Positions 1-6,774 of a stretch of DNA of 7,510 nucleotides are shown here, one piece after another. A program made the position numbers and the translations under genes. Position 1 is the stretch's first letter; each line of letters begins with the position of its first letter. Source of the DNA: Pseudomonadota bacterium (GTDB taxonomy: Bacteria; Pseudomonadota; Gammaproteobacteria; Burkholderiales; Burkholderiaceae_B); contig JAJYRX010000071.1 of assembly GCA_021793875.1 (NCBI GenBank), positions 1 to 7,510 on the forward strand, read 5' to 3'. The notes beneath the pieces are model-generated. The model ran no database searches. It saw only the letters and a list, made by a program, of their open reading frames with translations, and had not been told where the DNA came from.

Positions 1-310
1 TTGCAGATAGAGCTCTTATACCTACAGCACAAGCGGTCGCTCCATCGCAGTCGTAATCGGCTACTATAAGCAACTTTTTATTATTCTGTATTGCATTAGC
101 TAGAATATTGGCCGCATCCTCACAGCCTTTCATCAATGATGGTGCAATAAGCCTAGACCAACTTAGATCATTCTCTTTTGGGTCTGATACGCCACGCGTG
201 GCCCATAATTTTGATAGTAGGGGATGAACACCAGCCTTCTGAAGCCTGGTGGTTAAATCGTCGTTGCAGTATCTGTCAATTAGCTTGGGGGTTGCCACCA
301 TTTTTCCCAT
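1..310 (-). CDS. recJ: RecJ single-stranded-DNA-specific exonuclease, N-terminal part (cut by window edge)
   Basis: RecJ is a cytoplasmic 5'-3' exonuclease of single-stranded DNA acting in RecF-pathway recombination, base excision and mismatch repair. The 103 residues visible, from the ATG at 310-308, read without a stop to the left edge. They contain the DHH-superfamily motif I at about residues 83-92 (VADYDCDGAT), whose aspartates bind the catalytic metal ions. A preceding segment, AGVHPLLSKLWATRGV at about 26-41, matches the usual RecJ N-terminus (a leucine-rich stretch followed by (A/T)RG). The rest of the DHH domain and the DHHA1 domain lie outside the window. The start is ambiguous: ATG at 310 (weak AAAGA-type site upstream) or ATG at 301. 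Either start overlaps the end of the upstream RpfE-type gene, by 31 or 22 bases, suggesting cotranscription and perhaps translational coupling. Confidence 0.93.
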   Translation of the reverse strand, partial: MGKMVATPKLIDRYCNDDLTTRLQKAGVHPLLSKLWATRGVSDPKENDLSWSRLIAPSLMKGCEDAANILANAIQNNKKLLIVADYDCDGATACAVGIRALSA

Positions 311-1269
311 GGTTGTTTTCTTTTAATACCTAGTTTTGACCAAATGTTGTTTACTGGACTTAGGCTCACTATACAAGCTTCGCCAATTAATACCAGCTCT
401 TTTATCTCTTTCTGGCTCTTAATATCATTATCTAATTGTTTTAAGGTTTCTATCCACACCCCCCAATCTTGTGCGTTGTAGCTATTCTCTAGTGATCTAT
501 TTATTATTATGTTCTTATCTATTACAGAGTTGTTGATTTGATTGAGCGCTGCTCCCCCATATAGCCATAAGCCATTTATAGGTAGCTTTTGTTGATCAAA
601 CCTTTTCTTATTAACTGGGTGATCAAACCAGAGCATTTGGATCTCATTCGATAGCTTACGCCATGGGCGTTCTCTTTGGCTCTTACTCCACCAGTTATTC
701 AGGTTATCAGTACTTACAAGAGATGGGCTGGCGCACTTCGGCGCCATATTGTTTGGCAGATGGGCCAACCATACATTAGACTTAATGAAGCTGACATCGA
801 ACTTAGCTGCTTTGAAACTTTCCGTAGCCGATTCAAAAAGTTGCTGGCTTTCGATTTTACTTATTTCTAGCTCATTACTTAGCGTTAGAATAGCACCATC
901 ACGTGAAGGAGATATATTTACCAGCTCCAAAAACCATAATGGCCTTGCTGCATCAATATTGCTAATTGCACTTTTCTCGCTGCATTCCAATAGTTCTAAT
1001 AGGGTTAGTAATGATACACCTGCACCTACATGCTGTTTGGGTCTGGGTGCAAACTTATACTCATTAAGTAGCCATTGCTCTAGTCCAGTACACATTGCCT
1101 GACTGGAATCAGCTAATATTCTGGTTGCACCATATTGTTCAAATATTTGTACAAGCGTAGGTGCTGACTTTTTTAAGTAAGGTGTTAGTTCACGCGCCAA
1201 CCGTGGTTCAGGTAGCGCGCCTGATAATACAATTCGCATATGGAAATTGTAATGCCTATTCACATTCAT
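280..1269 (-). CDS. RpfE-type conserved cytoplasmic protein (function unknown)
   Basis: This 329-residue protein resembles the family annotated as 'regulatory protein, RpfE type', sometimes labelled phosphoglycerate mutase in databases. I see no metal-binding motifs that would support the mutase name. Recognisable features are the block at about residues 211-240 (ML-FDHPVN...LPINGLWLYGGA), a hallmark of the family, and a Trp-rich C-terminus (PWEKWW at about 320-325). There is no signal peptide or membrane segment. In Xanthomonas, rpfE sits beside recJ, and the same pairing here supports the assignment; the biochemical role is not established. The start is uncertain. ATG at 1269 gives 329 residues. 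ATG at 1239 gives 319 residues beginning MRIVLSGALPEP, which looks more like the family's N-terminus. Neither has a strong ribosome binding site. The gene is divergent from lolC and its 3' end overlaps recJ. Confidence 0.8.
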   Translation of the reverse strand: MNVNRHYNFHMRIVLSGALPEPRLARELTPYLKKSAPTLVQIFEQYGATRILADSSQAMCTGLEQWLLNEYKFAPRPKQHVGAGVSLLTLLELLECSEKSAISNIDAARPLWFLELVNISPSRDGAILTLSNELEISKIESQQLFESATESFKAAKFDVSFIKSNVWLAHLPNNMAPKCASPSLVSTDNLNNWWSKSQRERPWRKLSNEIQMLWFDHPVNKKRFDQQKLPINGLWLYGGAALNQINNSVIDKNIIINRSLENSYNAQDWGVWIETLKQLDNDIKSQKEIKELVLIGEACIVSLSPVNNIWSKLGIKRKQPWEKWWQPPS

Positions 1270-1294
1270 TGTCTTTGTATCATGGGTTGCAGTA

Positions 1295-2560
1295 ATGTTT
1301 TATGAGATATGGGTTGGCTTGCGCTATGCTGGGTTTGGTTCAGGCCGACGTCAGGGGCGCGATAGATTCGTCTCATTTATAGCTGCTAGTTCTATGGCTG
1401 GTATAGCGTTAGGTGTGGCTGCCTTAATAGTTGTGCTTTCTGTAATGAATGGTTTTCAACGTGATGTTAGAGATCGCATGCTTTCGGTGTTGCCCCATGT
1501 TGAGGTGTTTGTAAGCGGGAAAAGCGTTCAACAGGCCCTAAATACATTGCCAGAACTTACTACACGGGTTTTAAAAAATAAACATGTGGCAGGTGCTGCT
1601 CCTTTTGTAGCCTCGCAAGGTATGCTAGCTAGGGGCAGGGTAATAACAGGGGTGCAAATACGAGGCGTTAACCCTGATGAAGAGCCAGACGTATCAACTG
1701 TAAATCAGCAAATGATCAATGGTTCTTTGTCCGACCTGCGGGCTGGTAGCTTTAACCTTGCTATAGGCAGTAGTTTAGCTTCACAACTAAACGTTAAGAC
1801 TGGTGACAAGGTTATGGTTATGGCGCCTCAAGGTAGTGTTAGTCCGGCTGGGTTTACACCTAGAGTGCGTCAATTTCATATAAGTGGGATATTTTCCTCT
1901 GGTCATTATGAGTTTGATTCCACGCTTGTCTTTATGAATATAAAAGATGCTGCTGTAATGTTCAGAGATAATGCTAGCAGTGGAGTACGATTGCATCTAT
2001 CTGATATGTATAAAGCTCAGGCAGTTGCTCAAGAGTTAAATCAAAAATTACCTATTGGCAATTATGCGCAAGATTGGAGCCAGAATAATAAGACTTGGTT
2101 TGCTGCAGTTCAAACAGAAAAACGTATGATGTTTTTAATACTAACGCTTATTATCGCCGTTGCTGCATTTAACTTACTGTCTTCTCTTGTTATGGCCGTC
2201 AAAGATAAACAGTCTGATATAGCTATATTGCGAACTCTAGGCTCAACACCCCGTCAGGTGGCCAGAATATTTTTAGTTCAAGGTGCCATTATTGGTATAA
2301 CAGGTACTATTAGTGGCGTAGCTCTTGGTGCCTTAGTTGCCTATAACATTGATGTAATTGTTCCATTTATTGAGCGATTGCTTGGCATAGAATTTCTTCC
2401 ACAGCAAATATATTTCATATCTACATTACCATCTGATCCGCAAATTTTTGACATAACCATTATTGGTGCTACGTCTTGTGTTCTATCGCTGCTTGCAACT
2501 CTTTATCCAAGCTGGCGAGCATCACGCTTGCAGCCTGCTCAGGTGTTACGTTATGACTAG
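1295..2560 (+). CDS. lolC: LolC/LolE-family lipoprotein-releasing transmembrane subunit
   Basis: This is the permease subunit of the Lol ABC transporter, which extracts mature lipoproteins from the inner membrane and passes them to LolA. The 421 residues are full family length. The N-terminus (EIWVGLRYA, then R-G-RDRFVSFI) and the first membrane helix at about 26-53, ending VLSVMNGFQRDVRDR, are classic LolC/E. A large periplasmic domain follows (about 55-275). Three C-terminal helices lie at about 278-302, 325-352 and 385-407, in FtsX-type order. The stretch after helix 2 (VKDKQSDIAILRTLG, 302-316) is the cytoplasmic coupling segment that contacts LolD. A proline-containing loop at about 178-193 (PQGSVSPAGFTPRVRQ) resembles the LolC hook that binds LolA. 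No second LolC/E gene lies beside it, so it may act as a homodimer (LolF-like). It overlaps lolD by 8 bases. Confidence 0.94.
   Translation: MFYEIWVGLRYAGFGSGRRQGRDRFVSFIAASSMAGIALGVAALIVVLSVMNGFQRDVRDRMLSVLPHVEVFVSGKSVQQALNTLPELTTRVLKNKHVAGAAPFVASQGMLARGRVITGVQIRGVNPDEEPDVSTVNQQMINGSLSDLRAGSFNLAIGSSLASQLNVKTGDKVMVMAPQGSVSPAGFTPRVRQFHISGIFSSGHYEFDSTLVFMNIKDAAVMFRDNASSGVRLHLSDMYKAQAVAQELNQKLPIGNYAQDWSQNNKTWFAAVQTEKRMMFLILTLIIAVAAFNLLSSLVMAVKDKQSDIAILRTLGSTPRQVARIFLVQGAIIGITGTISGVALGALVAYNIDVIVPFIERLLGIEFLPQQIYFISTLPSDPQIFDITIIGATSCVLSLLATLYPSWRASRLQPAQVLRYD
2541..2545 (+). promoter_or_regulatory. Ribosome binding site for lolD
   Basis: AGGTG lies 7 bases before the ATG at 2553, inside the last codons of lolC. 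It fixes the lolD start at 2553 rather than at the in-frame ATG at 2463, which would add 30 residues unrelated to LolD. The overlap of 8 bases with the lolC stop suggests translational coupling of the two subunits. Confidence 0.7.
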
Positions 2561-3251
2561 TTTTAATAAAGAAAATACTGTTTTGTCAGCCCAAAGTGTC
2601 AGCAAATCCTATATAGAAGGCGATCAAAAGGTGCAGGTTCTGCAAAAAGTTGATCTAGAGATTTCTCGGGGTGAGATGGTAGCAATAGTCGGAGCTTCAG
2701 GTTCGGGGAAAAGCACTTTACTGCATGTATTAGGGTTACTAGAGTCTGCCGATTCAGGAAGCATTAGTATTAATGGGAAAATAGCAGATAATCTGAATGA
2801 GACCTCCAGAAGTAGTCTTCGTAATAGTGCCCTTGGATTTGTCTACCAGTTTCATCATTTGCTATCAGAATTCAGTGCTCTAGATAACGTTGCAATGCCA
2901 TTAATTGTGCGTAGAACAAATAGGGCAGAGGCTAGAAAGCAAGCAATGAGACTGCTGAGCCAGGTGGGGCTAGAGAGCAGAGTTCAGCATTATCCTAGTC
3001 AATTATCAGGCGGTGAACGCCAAAGGGTAGCTTTAGCTCGTGCCCTGGTTACCAACCCAGCTTGTGTACTTGCAGATGAGCCAACTGGAAACCTCGATAG
3101 AAATACTGCACAGTCTGTTTTTGATTTGCTAGTTAGGGTAAATCAAGAACTTGGTACAGCTTTTGTTATTGTTACTCATGACCCGGCGTTGGCCGCGTTA
3201 GCGCATAGGCAATATTATATGGACATAGGAGTACTTTCTGAGGGGGGTTAA
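2553..3251 (+). CDS. lolD: LolD lipoprotein-releasing ABC transporter ATPase
   Basis: This is the cytoplasmic ATPase that powers lipoprotein release by the LolC/E-type membrane subunit. The 232 residues match the usual LolD length. All ABC motifs are intact: Walker A GASGSGKS at 47-54, the Q-loop at Q99, signature LSGGERQR at 151-158, Walker B VLADEP at 172-177 with catalytic E176, D-loop at about 179-182 (GNLD) and the switch histidine H209. The sequence around the Q-loop (FVYQFHHLL-EF-AL-NV, about 96-113) is the LolD-specific motif that contacts the membrane subunit. It separates this protein from MacB or FtsE ATPases. The start is chosen for its spacing to AGGTG and its match to family length. 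The gene is followed after only 6 bases by the TatD-family gene, so the three are likely one transcript. Confidence 0.96.
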   Translation: MTSFNKENTVLSAQSVSKSYIEGDQKVQVLQKVDLEISRGEMVAIVGASGSGKSTLLHVLGLLESADSGSISINGKIADNLNETSRSSLRNSALGFVYQFHHLLSEFSALDNVAMPLIVRRTNRAEARKQAMRLLSQVGLESRVQHYPSQLSGGERQRVALARALVTNPACVLADEPTGNLDRNTAQSVFDLLVRVNQELGTAFVIVTHDPALAALAHRQYYMDIGVLSEGG

Positions 3252-3257
3252 TCATAT

Positions 3258-4064
3258 ATGCTCATAGATACGCATTGCCATCTTGATTCCTATCAGTTTG
3301 AGCATGATAGAACAGATGTTATACACCGAGCTAATAATGAAAATATAAAAGGTATCGTCATACCAGCGGTTCATCCTTCCAACTTCAATGCTGTTCGTGA
3401 GCTTGCGCATTCAATTAATGGTGGTCTATATGCCCTGGGCATACACCCCATGTATGTATCTGATATTACAGATTCAGATCTGCAGTATTTAGAAAAGCAC
3501 ATAGAGAAAAACATACAAGATGGGCGTCTTGTAGCGGTAGGTGAGATTGGGCTGGACTTTTTCGTAGATGAACTGTGCACCAAAGAGATGGTTGCACATC
3601 AGGAGCACGTCTATAGAAGTCAATTATATATTGCCAAGAAATATAATCTTCCGGTGATTATGCATGTACGACGATCGCAGGACATAATACTAAAGCATTT
3701 ACGCAGTGTCTCTGGCGTTGTTGGAATAGCTCATGCTTTTAATGGTAGTCACCAACAAGCTAATCGCTTTCTGGATTTAGGGTGTGTATTGGGCGCGGGT
3801 GGTGCTATGACCTATGAACGTGCTCGTCAAATAAGAAGATTGGTATCGGATTTGCCGGACTATGCATGGGTATTGGAAACAGATGCGCCAGACATACCAC
3901 CTGCTTGGTTATCAACGAAGAGCAATAAGAATGCTAGAAATGAACCAGCTGAACTTTGTGGCATTTTAAGAGTTTTTTCAGAGTTAAGAAATATAAGTAT
4001 AGAGCAGGCAGTACATCAAACATTTCAAAATGCCTGTCGTATATTAAATCTTAATGACTTTTAG
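3258..4064 (+). CDS. TatD-family metal-dependent hydrolase (YjjV-like)
   Basis: This 268-residue cytoplasmic protein belongs to the TatD family of amidohydrolase-fold, metal-dependent hydrolases; members studied biochemically act as DNases. The metal-binding set is complete: DTHCHLD at 4-10 (H6, H8), GEIGLDF at 95-101 (E96), H136 in IMHVRRS, H159 in IAHAFNGS, and D209 in LETDAPD. GIHP at 61-64 is also typical. The ETDAPDIP segment and the sequence overall look nearer to E. coli YjjV than to TatD itself; this is a judgement from memory, not an alignment. A G-rich stretch at the end of lolD (3242-3247) lies 10 bases before the ATG and probably serves as ribosome binding site. Cotranscription with lolCD is likely from spacing, but no functional link to lipoprotein sorting is known. 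The true substrate is uncertain. Confidence 0.93.
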   Translation: MLIDTHCHLDSYQFEHDRTDVIHRANNENIKGIVIPAVHPSNFNAVRELAHSINGGLYALGIHPMYVSDITDSDLQYLEKHIEKNIQDGRLVAVGEIGLDFFVDELCTKEMVAHQEHVYRSQLYIAKKYNLPVIMHVRRSQDIILKHLRSVSGVVGIAHAFNGSHQQANRFLDLGCVLGAGGAMTYERARQIRRLVSDLPDYAWVLETDAPDIPPAWLSTKSNKNARNEPAELCGILRVFSELRNISIEQAVHQTFQNACRILNLNDF

Positions 4065-4168
4065 TTTCTAGGGTTTCTACCAGCGGCTAAAGCATCTACT
4101 TTTGAAGCATTAATGCAGTATGGCAACTTAAGCTAACGCATTGGCTGCAAATATAAGGTGTTAACGCC
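4065..4168 (+). other. Spacer between the TatD-family gene and comEC, with a 10-base palindrome
   Basis: This 104-base gap contrasts with the tight packing of the three genes before it. It holds a perfect 10-base palindrome, GCATTAATGC, at 4107-4116 and two short TAACGC copies (4134-4139 and 4162-4167). I see no convincing -35/-10 pair and no terminator with a T-run. It may hold a separate comEC promoter or a regulator site, but the sequence alone does not show this. Confidence 0.4.
4155..4160 (+). promoter_or_regulatory. Ribosome binding site for comEC
   Basis: AAGGTG ends 8 bases before the GTG at 4169. A TAA in the same frame at 4154-4156 rules out any start further upstream, so the site and the frame together support the GTG start for comEC. 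Confidence 0.7.
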
Positions 4169-6664
4169 GTGATAGGTAGACTACTATGCCTTGTCTCTAT
4201 CGTTACTTTGCTTACAGTTAACAGACATGAGGCATTGCCCACATCTAGCTTAATAAATTCAATTGTTTGGTTATTGCTATTATTAGTGGGAGTATTTTTC
4301 TTACTCTTACTAATAAAAAAGCGTGTATATGTTTTTGGGTTAATTGTCATATGTGCCGTAGCTACATATTTATATGCAATTAGCAGTGCGCAAAACAGGC
4401 TTAATGTTTTTTTGCATGACTCTGATCTAAATAAGGTTAGCAGGGTGCATGCCCTTGTTGAAACACTGCCAATCAATGGTGTGGGAAGCATTAGTTTTAA
4501 TGCATTAATATTGGATTCCATACCTTTGTCAGTACCAAGGTACGTTAAAGTCACATGGTCTAATAATAGCTGGTCTGGACCTTATTCTGGCCGCTCTAAA
4601 GCAAATGCCCCAACTGTAAAGCCGGGTCAAGTATGGCGAATGGCGCTAGTGCTGAAACCACCATATGGTCCGCAGAACCCGGGCGGTTTCGATATCGAAA
4701 AATATGCTTTTGCCAGTAATATACGTGCTGTGGGCAAGGTTAGGGGGGAGCCTTGGCTAGTGGACGATAAACCCTTTCACAACATTAAAATTTTAGCCAA
4801 TAGAGGTCGTTACCATATACGAGATAAATTATCGACCTATATAAGTAACTTACGATATGGCCCGGTAATACTAGCACTTTCTATTGGTGATCAAAGTGAG
4901 CTATCAAAAGAAGATTGGAAAACCTTTAACCGCACAGGCATAAATCACTTAGTTTCCATAAGTGGGACTCACGTCTCTATCGTTACCGGAATTGTATTTG
5001 CCCTGGTTTGGTTTGTATGGCGCAGGTTTCGATTCAAAGGACGATGGTTATGCGAATATATTCCAGCACAAGTCATTTCTTCTTGTTGTGCGCTGTTATT
5101 TGGCTTGGGGTATTGTTTGCTTGCTGGGTGGGGAGTACCGGCACAACGTGCGTTCTATATGCTTGCTGTGATTGTTGTTTGCTATGTGATCAAGGTTTCA
5201 ATTAACAGGTTTCAACTATTAGCTATTGTTGCAGCAACAATTATATTGTTTGATCCTTGGGCAGTTATAAGTGCAGGGTTTTGGCTATCATTTTTGGCAG
5301 TGCTAATACTAATTAGTATAGCTTCATCAGTGCAGCATATGGGCTCCAAAACCAGTAGCAATGTGTGGGTAACTTGTATTAACTGGTTATACCAGTCTAC
5401 ACGTATGCAGTTTGTAATTAGTATTGCGTTATTACCTGTATTAGTAATCATATTCAATAAAATACCCATAAGCTCACCCATAGTAAACTTCTATGCAATA
5501 CCGGCTATAGGTACTATCGCGACTCCCTTAGCACTTTTGTGTGCTGTAACATCGTGTATTCCACAACTACAAGCTCTAACTTCTTATCTAGTGCTTTTTA
5601 CTCACTGGGTCATACAAGTCGTAATGGTTCCCACTGAGCAGGTGGCTAGCTGGTCGCTGTCTAACTCAAACATACCTCAACCACCTTTATTGTTATTTTG
5701 CATGGCGGTAGTCGGGTCAGTATTTCTATTGTTGCCTATTAGATATCTATATAAGGTTGTTGCTGTATATGCAATATTACCGGCTTTAGTTTGGAATCAA
5801 ACACGTAATGATATGAATTACTGGACCGCTTATGTTTTAGACGTAGGGCAGGCTTCTGCCATTGTTCTTAAAACTAGAAATCACGTTGTTTTATTTGATA
5901 CCGGAGCTAGGTATAACCTGTATTCTGATACTTCTGAAAATATTATTTTGCCATTTCTATATAACATAGGAGTCAATAAAATTGATTTGTTAGTCGTATC
6001 TCATGCGGATATAGATCACGTTGGCGGTCTAAGAAGCATACTGCAAGAAATTAAAGTTATTAATCTGCTTGCATCTTTTGATGTGGTCGGCTGGTTAGGC
6101 AAAGAGTCAGAGTATTTCGATGGCGATACGTCGTTCATATCAAGAGTTGAACATATAGGTTTATGTGAAATGGGGCAAAAATGGCACTTGGACGGCGTTA
6201 GGTTAGAAATAATTTGGCCAATGGTTGGAACTATTTCTGATGAGTTATCTAGCAGTGAGGTAAAGAATAACAATAGCTGTGTACTGCAGATTCATGGAGC
6301 TGAACATTCAATATTGCTAACAGGAGATATATCGAATAAGTCAGAGCGTTATCTAGTGGAGTCTGGAATTGCTAATCATGACGTTGTTGTGGTTGCGCAC
6401 CACGGCTCAAGAACATCTTCCGATCAGAGGTTCGTTGAAGCGATAAGGCCGCTATACGCGATAATACAATCCGGAGCATGGAATCATTATGGTCACCCAC
6501 ATGGTATTGTTGTTAAAAGGTGGGAAAACATAGGAAGCGAGGTTTTACGCACTGATGCGAGTGGCGCAATAACAATTACTTCAAACAAACAGCAGCTACT
6601 AGTAGAAAAATATAGAGTTACCAATAGAAGGTATTGGCATAGTATCTGTACTGAATGTCTATAA
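4169..6664 (+). CDS. comEC: ComEC/Rec2 inner-membrane DNA uptake channel
   Basis: ComEC carries single-stranded DNA across the inner membrane during natural transformation. The 831-residue product (GTG start) has the full three-part architecture. Hydrophobic N-terminal segments at about 31-50 and 53-72 precede a soluble N-terminal region (about 75-205, DUF4131-like) containing NPGGFD at 170-175. The multi-spanning competence domain follows (about 225-540), with the conserved INHLVSISGTHVSIV at 258-272 and WGVPAQRAF at 321-329. Last comes a C-terminal metallo-beta-lactamase-like domain (about 552-815). In that domain DTGA is at 577-580, SHADIDHVGG at 611-620 gives the HxDxDH metal motif, LLTGD is at 716-720, and VAHHGS at 742-747. 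The DVGQG motif reads DVGQA (558-562). No frameshift or internal stop is seen. Neighbouring order (lolC, lolD, tatD-like, comEC) fits betaproteobacteria. Confidence 0.95.
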   Translation: MIGRLLCLVSIVTLLTVNRHEALPTSSLINSIVWLLLLLVGVFFLLLLIKKRVYVFGLIVICAVATYLYAISSAQNRLNVFLHDSDLNKVSRVHALVETLPINGVGSISFNALILDSIPLSVPRYVKVTWSNNSWSGPYSGRSKANAPTVKPGQVWRMALVLKPPYGPQNPGGFDIEKYAFASNIRAVGKVRGEPWLVDDKPFHNIKILANRGRYHIRDKLSTYISNLRYGPVILALSIGDQSELSKEDWKTFNRTGINHLVSISGTHVSIVTGIVFALVWFVWRRFRFKGRWLCEYIPAQVISSCCALLFGLGYCLLAGWGVPAQRAFYMLAVIVVCYVIKVSINRFQLLAIVAATIILFDPWAVISAGFWLSFLAVLILISIASSVQHMGSKTSSNVWVTCINWLYQSTRMQFVISIALLPVLVIIFNKIPISSPIVNFYAIPAIGTIATPLALLCAVTSCIPQLQALTSYLVLFTHWVIQVVMVPTEQVASWSLSNSNIPQPPLLLFCMAVVGSVFLLLPIRYLYKVVAVYAILPALVWNQTRNDMNYWTAYVLDVGQASAIVLKTRNHVVLFDTGARYNLYSDTSENIILPFLYNIGVNKIDLLVVSHADIDHVGGLRSILQEIKVINLLASFDVVGWLGKESEYFDGDTSFISRVEHIGLCEMGQKWHLDGVRLEIIWPMVGTISDELSSSEVKNNNSCVLQIHGAEHSILLTGDISNKSERYLVESGIANHDVVVVAHHGSRTSSDQRFVEAIRPLYAIIQSGAWNHYGHPHGIVVKRWENIGSEVLRTDASGAITITSNKQQLLVEKYRVTNRRYWHSICTECL

Positions 6665-6679
6665 GGTACTAATCCTTAT
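6661..6679. repeat. Short inverted repeat at the comEC stop, possible weak terminator
   Basis: ATAAGG (6661-6666) and CCTTAT (6674-6679) form a perfect 6-base-pair stem with a 7-base loop. The stem includes the comEC stop codon. It is AT-rich and is followed by TGCGTG rather than a run of T, so it does not look like a standard intrinsic terminator. It could still act weakly or be chance. Confidence 0.35.
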
Positions 6680-6707
6680 TGCGTGTATTGTAAATATGGT
6701 TCATTAT
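6679..6707 (+). promoter_or_regulatory. Candidate promoter for bkdA1 (weak)
   Basis: TTGCGT (6679-6684) and CATTAT (6702-6707), separated by 17 bases, match the sigma-70 consensus only in part (about 3/6 and 4/6). Other weak pairings exist in this AT-rich spacer. A promoter is expected here because comEC and bkdA1 are functionally unrelated and 110 bases apart, but this placement is a guess. Confidence 0.2.
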
Positions 6708-6720
6708 TAACATTAAGTTG

Positions 6721-6761
6721 TTCACAAGACAGCAATAAAACATTCGAAAATCCACAAGATA
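6721..6761 (+). repeat. Pair of direct repeats upstream of bkdA1
   Basis: Two copies of an 11-base element, TTCACAAGACA at 6721-6731 and TCCACAAGATA at 6751-6761, agree at 9 of 11 positions with CACAAGA identical. They are exactly 30 bases apart, about three helical turns. The first copy also overlaps a small inverted repeat, TTGT-TC-ACAA, at 6718-6727. The spacing suggests possible binding sites on one face of the DNA. An Lrp-type regulator (BkdR in Pseudomonas putida) controls bkd operons elsewhere, but no regulator is visible in this window. Confidence 0.35.
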
Positions 6762-6774
6762 TTTCAGTTATCCT

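Noticed and set aside
676..1102. Plus-strand open frames (676-870 and 749-1102) opposite the RpfE-type gene
   Set aside because: They overlap each other and the clearly family-like minus-strand gene, and their translations show no recognisable domain.
1787..1996. Minus-strand open frame inside lolC, with similar short frames inside the TatD-family gene (3371-3583) and comEC (4962-5205, 5212-5481, 6016-6273)
   Set aside because: All lie within strongly supported genes in other frames and show no domain or start signal of their own.
2463..2552. Upstream in-frame extension of lolD with an ATG at 2463
   Set aside because: The extra 30 residues lie wholly inside lolC and match no LolD N-terminus. 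The ATG at 2553 has a good AGGTG site and gives the normal family length.
4096..4554. Minus-strand open frame of 152 codons opposite the start of comEC
   Set aside because: It is antisense to the conserved N-terminal part of comEC and has no family resemblance or evident ribosome binding site; it is a shadow frame.
6661..6679. Rho-independent terminator after comEC
   Set aside because: The 6-base-pair stem is AT-rich and lacks a following run of T, so I recorded it only as an inverted repeat.
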